Shown here: positions 4,504-5,256 of the stretch, piece by piece
Position numbering within the stretch: position 1 is the first letter of the stretch
Layout of the letters: each line of letters opens with the position of its first letter
Source: JBPOFM01 sp038259855
GTDB lineage: Bacteria; Bacteroidota; Bacteroidia; Flavobacteriales; Flavobacteriaceae
Assembly (NCBI GenBank): GCA_038259855.1
Contig: JBBSOJ010000234.1
Coordinates: 1-5,256, forward strand
DNA: 5,256 nucleotides
Direction of reading: 5' to 3'
Position numbers and translations under genes: made by a program
Notes under the pieces: generated by a model
The model's input: only the letters and a program-made list of their open reading frames with translations
What the model was told of the DNA's origin: nothing
The model's database searches: none

Positions 4504-5256
4504 ATGAAATATTTTCTATTGATTGTGGCGTATTGCATGTTCAATATGTCTTATGGTCAAAATTGTACTTACACGCTTTCAGGAGAAGTCCATGACTTTC
4601 ATGATGGTAGCGCTATTGTTGATGCCACCGTGTATATAGAAGCCGCCAATAAGTATGCTCTAACTGACGCCCAAGGAAAGTTCGAAATACGTGATTTATG
4701 TGGTGGTGAAATAACCGTCGTCATAGCTCATATTGCTTGTGAAACTAAAACGATTGTTTTGGATATTAGTGAAGACACTTATAAAACAATTAACCTTGAA
4801 CATCATATCGAAGCGTTAAACGAGGTTAAAGTTAAGGGTACAAATACTCCCAAGTTGACAAGGACCGCGCAAGAATCCATCCTAAAAACAGAGGAACTTG
4901 AACGTTTCAGTTCGTTGAGTCTCGGTGACGCATTAAAGCAAATCAGTGGCGTATCGTCCATTAATACTGGGAATTCTATTGTAAAACCGGTCATCAACGG
5001 ATTGCACAGCAGTCGCATCGTTGTCATGACAAATGGTGTGCGGTTGCAGGACCAAGAATGGGGTATTGAGCACGCTCCAAATATTGATTTGAATACGGCT
5101 GGAAGTGTGAGTGTCATCAAAGGCGCCAATGCCCTGGCGTATGGAGGCGATGCTATAGGCGGAGTCATCACTGTAAAACCGTCCAACATAAGTTTGAAGG
5201 ACTCTTTATACGGAAAAACCATTACGAGTGCACAGACCAACGGTCGCGGTTATAGT
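4504..5256 (+). CDS. TonB-dependent outer-membrane receptor, 5' part (runs off window)
   Basis: The frame is open for 251 codons to the window edge with no stop, so only the N-terminal third or so of a receptor normally 650-800 residues long is visible; the barrel is missing. A signal peptide (residues 1-18, MSYG then Q19) is followed by a carboxypeptidase-regulatory-like beta domain (about 24-98, with SGEVHD and ALTDAQGKFEIRDL), a linker with EVKVKG at 107-112 as the possible TonB-box region, and the plug (about 120-226) with LGDALKQISGV, NGLHSSRIVVMTNGVRLQDQ, an EHAPNID segment (189-195), and GANALAYGGDAIGGVITVKP (207-226). It would import a substrate across the outer membrane using TonB energy. 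Unusual features are C21, C66 and C79 plus H76, H100 and H101 in or next to the N-terminal domain. It starts 35 bases after the His/Cys-rich gene, without a promoter box of its own or a Shine-Dalgarno site, so it probably belongs to that unit. The substrate is unknown; metal or a metal complex is the best guess. Confidence 0.9.
   Translation, partial: MKYFLLIVAYCMFNMSYGQNCTYTLSGEVHDFHDGSAIVDATVYIEAANKYALTDAQGKFEIRDLCGGEITVVIAHIACETKTIVLDISEDTYKTINLEHHIEALNEVKVKGTNTPKLTRTAQESILKTEELERFSSLSLGDALKQISGVSSINTGNSIVKPVINGLHSSRIVVMTNGVRLQDQEWGIEHAPNIDLNTAGSVSVIKGANALAYGGDAIGGVITVKPSNISLKDSLYGKTITSAQTNGRGYS

Noticed and set aside
4803..5240. 145-residue open frame on the - strand
   Set aside because: It lies wholly inside the receptor coding region on the other strand, and its translation has no recognisable domain. 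The + strand frame has clear plug-domain motifs.
1..5256. CRISPR array, tRNA, rRNA, insertion sequence, phage or toxin-antitoxin genes
   Set aside because: No spaced direct repeats, tRNA-like cloverleaf, rRNA segments, transposase motifs or small toxin-like pairs were seen.

Overview
The window is about 5.3 kb of AT-rich chromosome that reads as Bacteroidetes, most likely family Flavobacteriaceae. The evidence is the protein families (DUF937, DUF6146-like, DUF6787-like, a TonB-dependent receptor with an N-terminal carboxypeptidase-regulatory-like domain), the lack of convincing Shine-Dalgarno sites, and promoter-like boxes of the Bacteroidetes type (TTG, about 17-23 bases, TAnnTTTG). All genes lie on the + strand. 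No RNA gene, insertion sequence, phage gene or CRISPR array is visible, and no gap without a gene exceeds about 130 bases.

Left part (1-2400): the last 20 codons of an upstream gene (possibly a LuxC-type acyl-CoA reductase, from memory of its C-terminus) are followed by serC (phosphoserine aminotransferase) and a short serA-type 3-phosphoglycerate dehydrogenase. These two enzymes convert 3-phosphoglycerate to O-phosphoserine; the serB phosphatase is not in the window. The block ends at a strong hairpin terminator at 2362-2397.

Middle (2400-3640): a DUF937 protein with a DxDxDG loop near its C-terminus, a weaker terminator, and a small predicted lipoprotein (DUF6146-like). The lipoprotein should start at 3181, because a promoter and a lipobox signal peptide both point there.

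Right part (3598-5256): a consensus TATATTTG promoter box lies just after the lipoprotein stop codon and leads into a compact three-gene unit. The unit consists of a four-helix membrane protein (DUF6787-like), a 110-residue exported His/Cys-rich protein whose ATG overlaps the preceding stop codon, and a TonB-dependent outer-membrane receptor that runs off the window end. The receptor has no stop codon in the window but its 251-codon reading frame is open and clear.

The most interesting part is this last unit. A small exported protein with six histidines and two cysteines in about 26 residues, directly upstream of an outer-membrane receptor whose periplasmic domain also carries Cys and His residues, suggests a metal-uptake or metal-sensing module. 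That is inference; nothing here proves the metal or the function. The rest is ordinary core genome.
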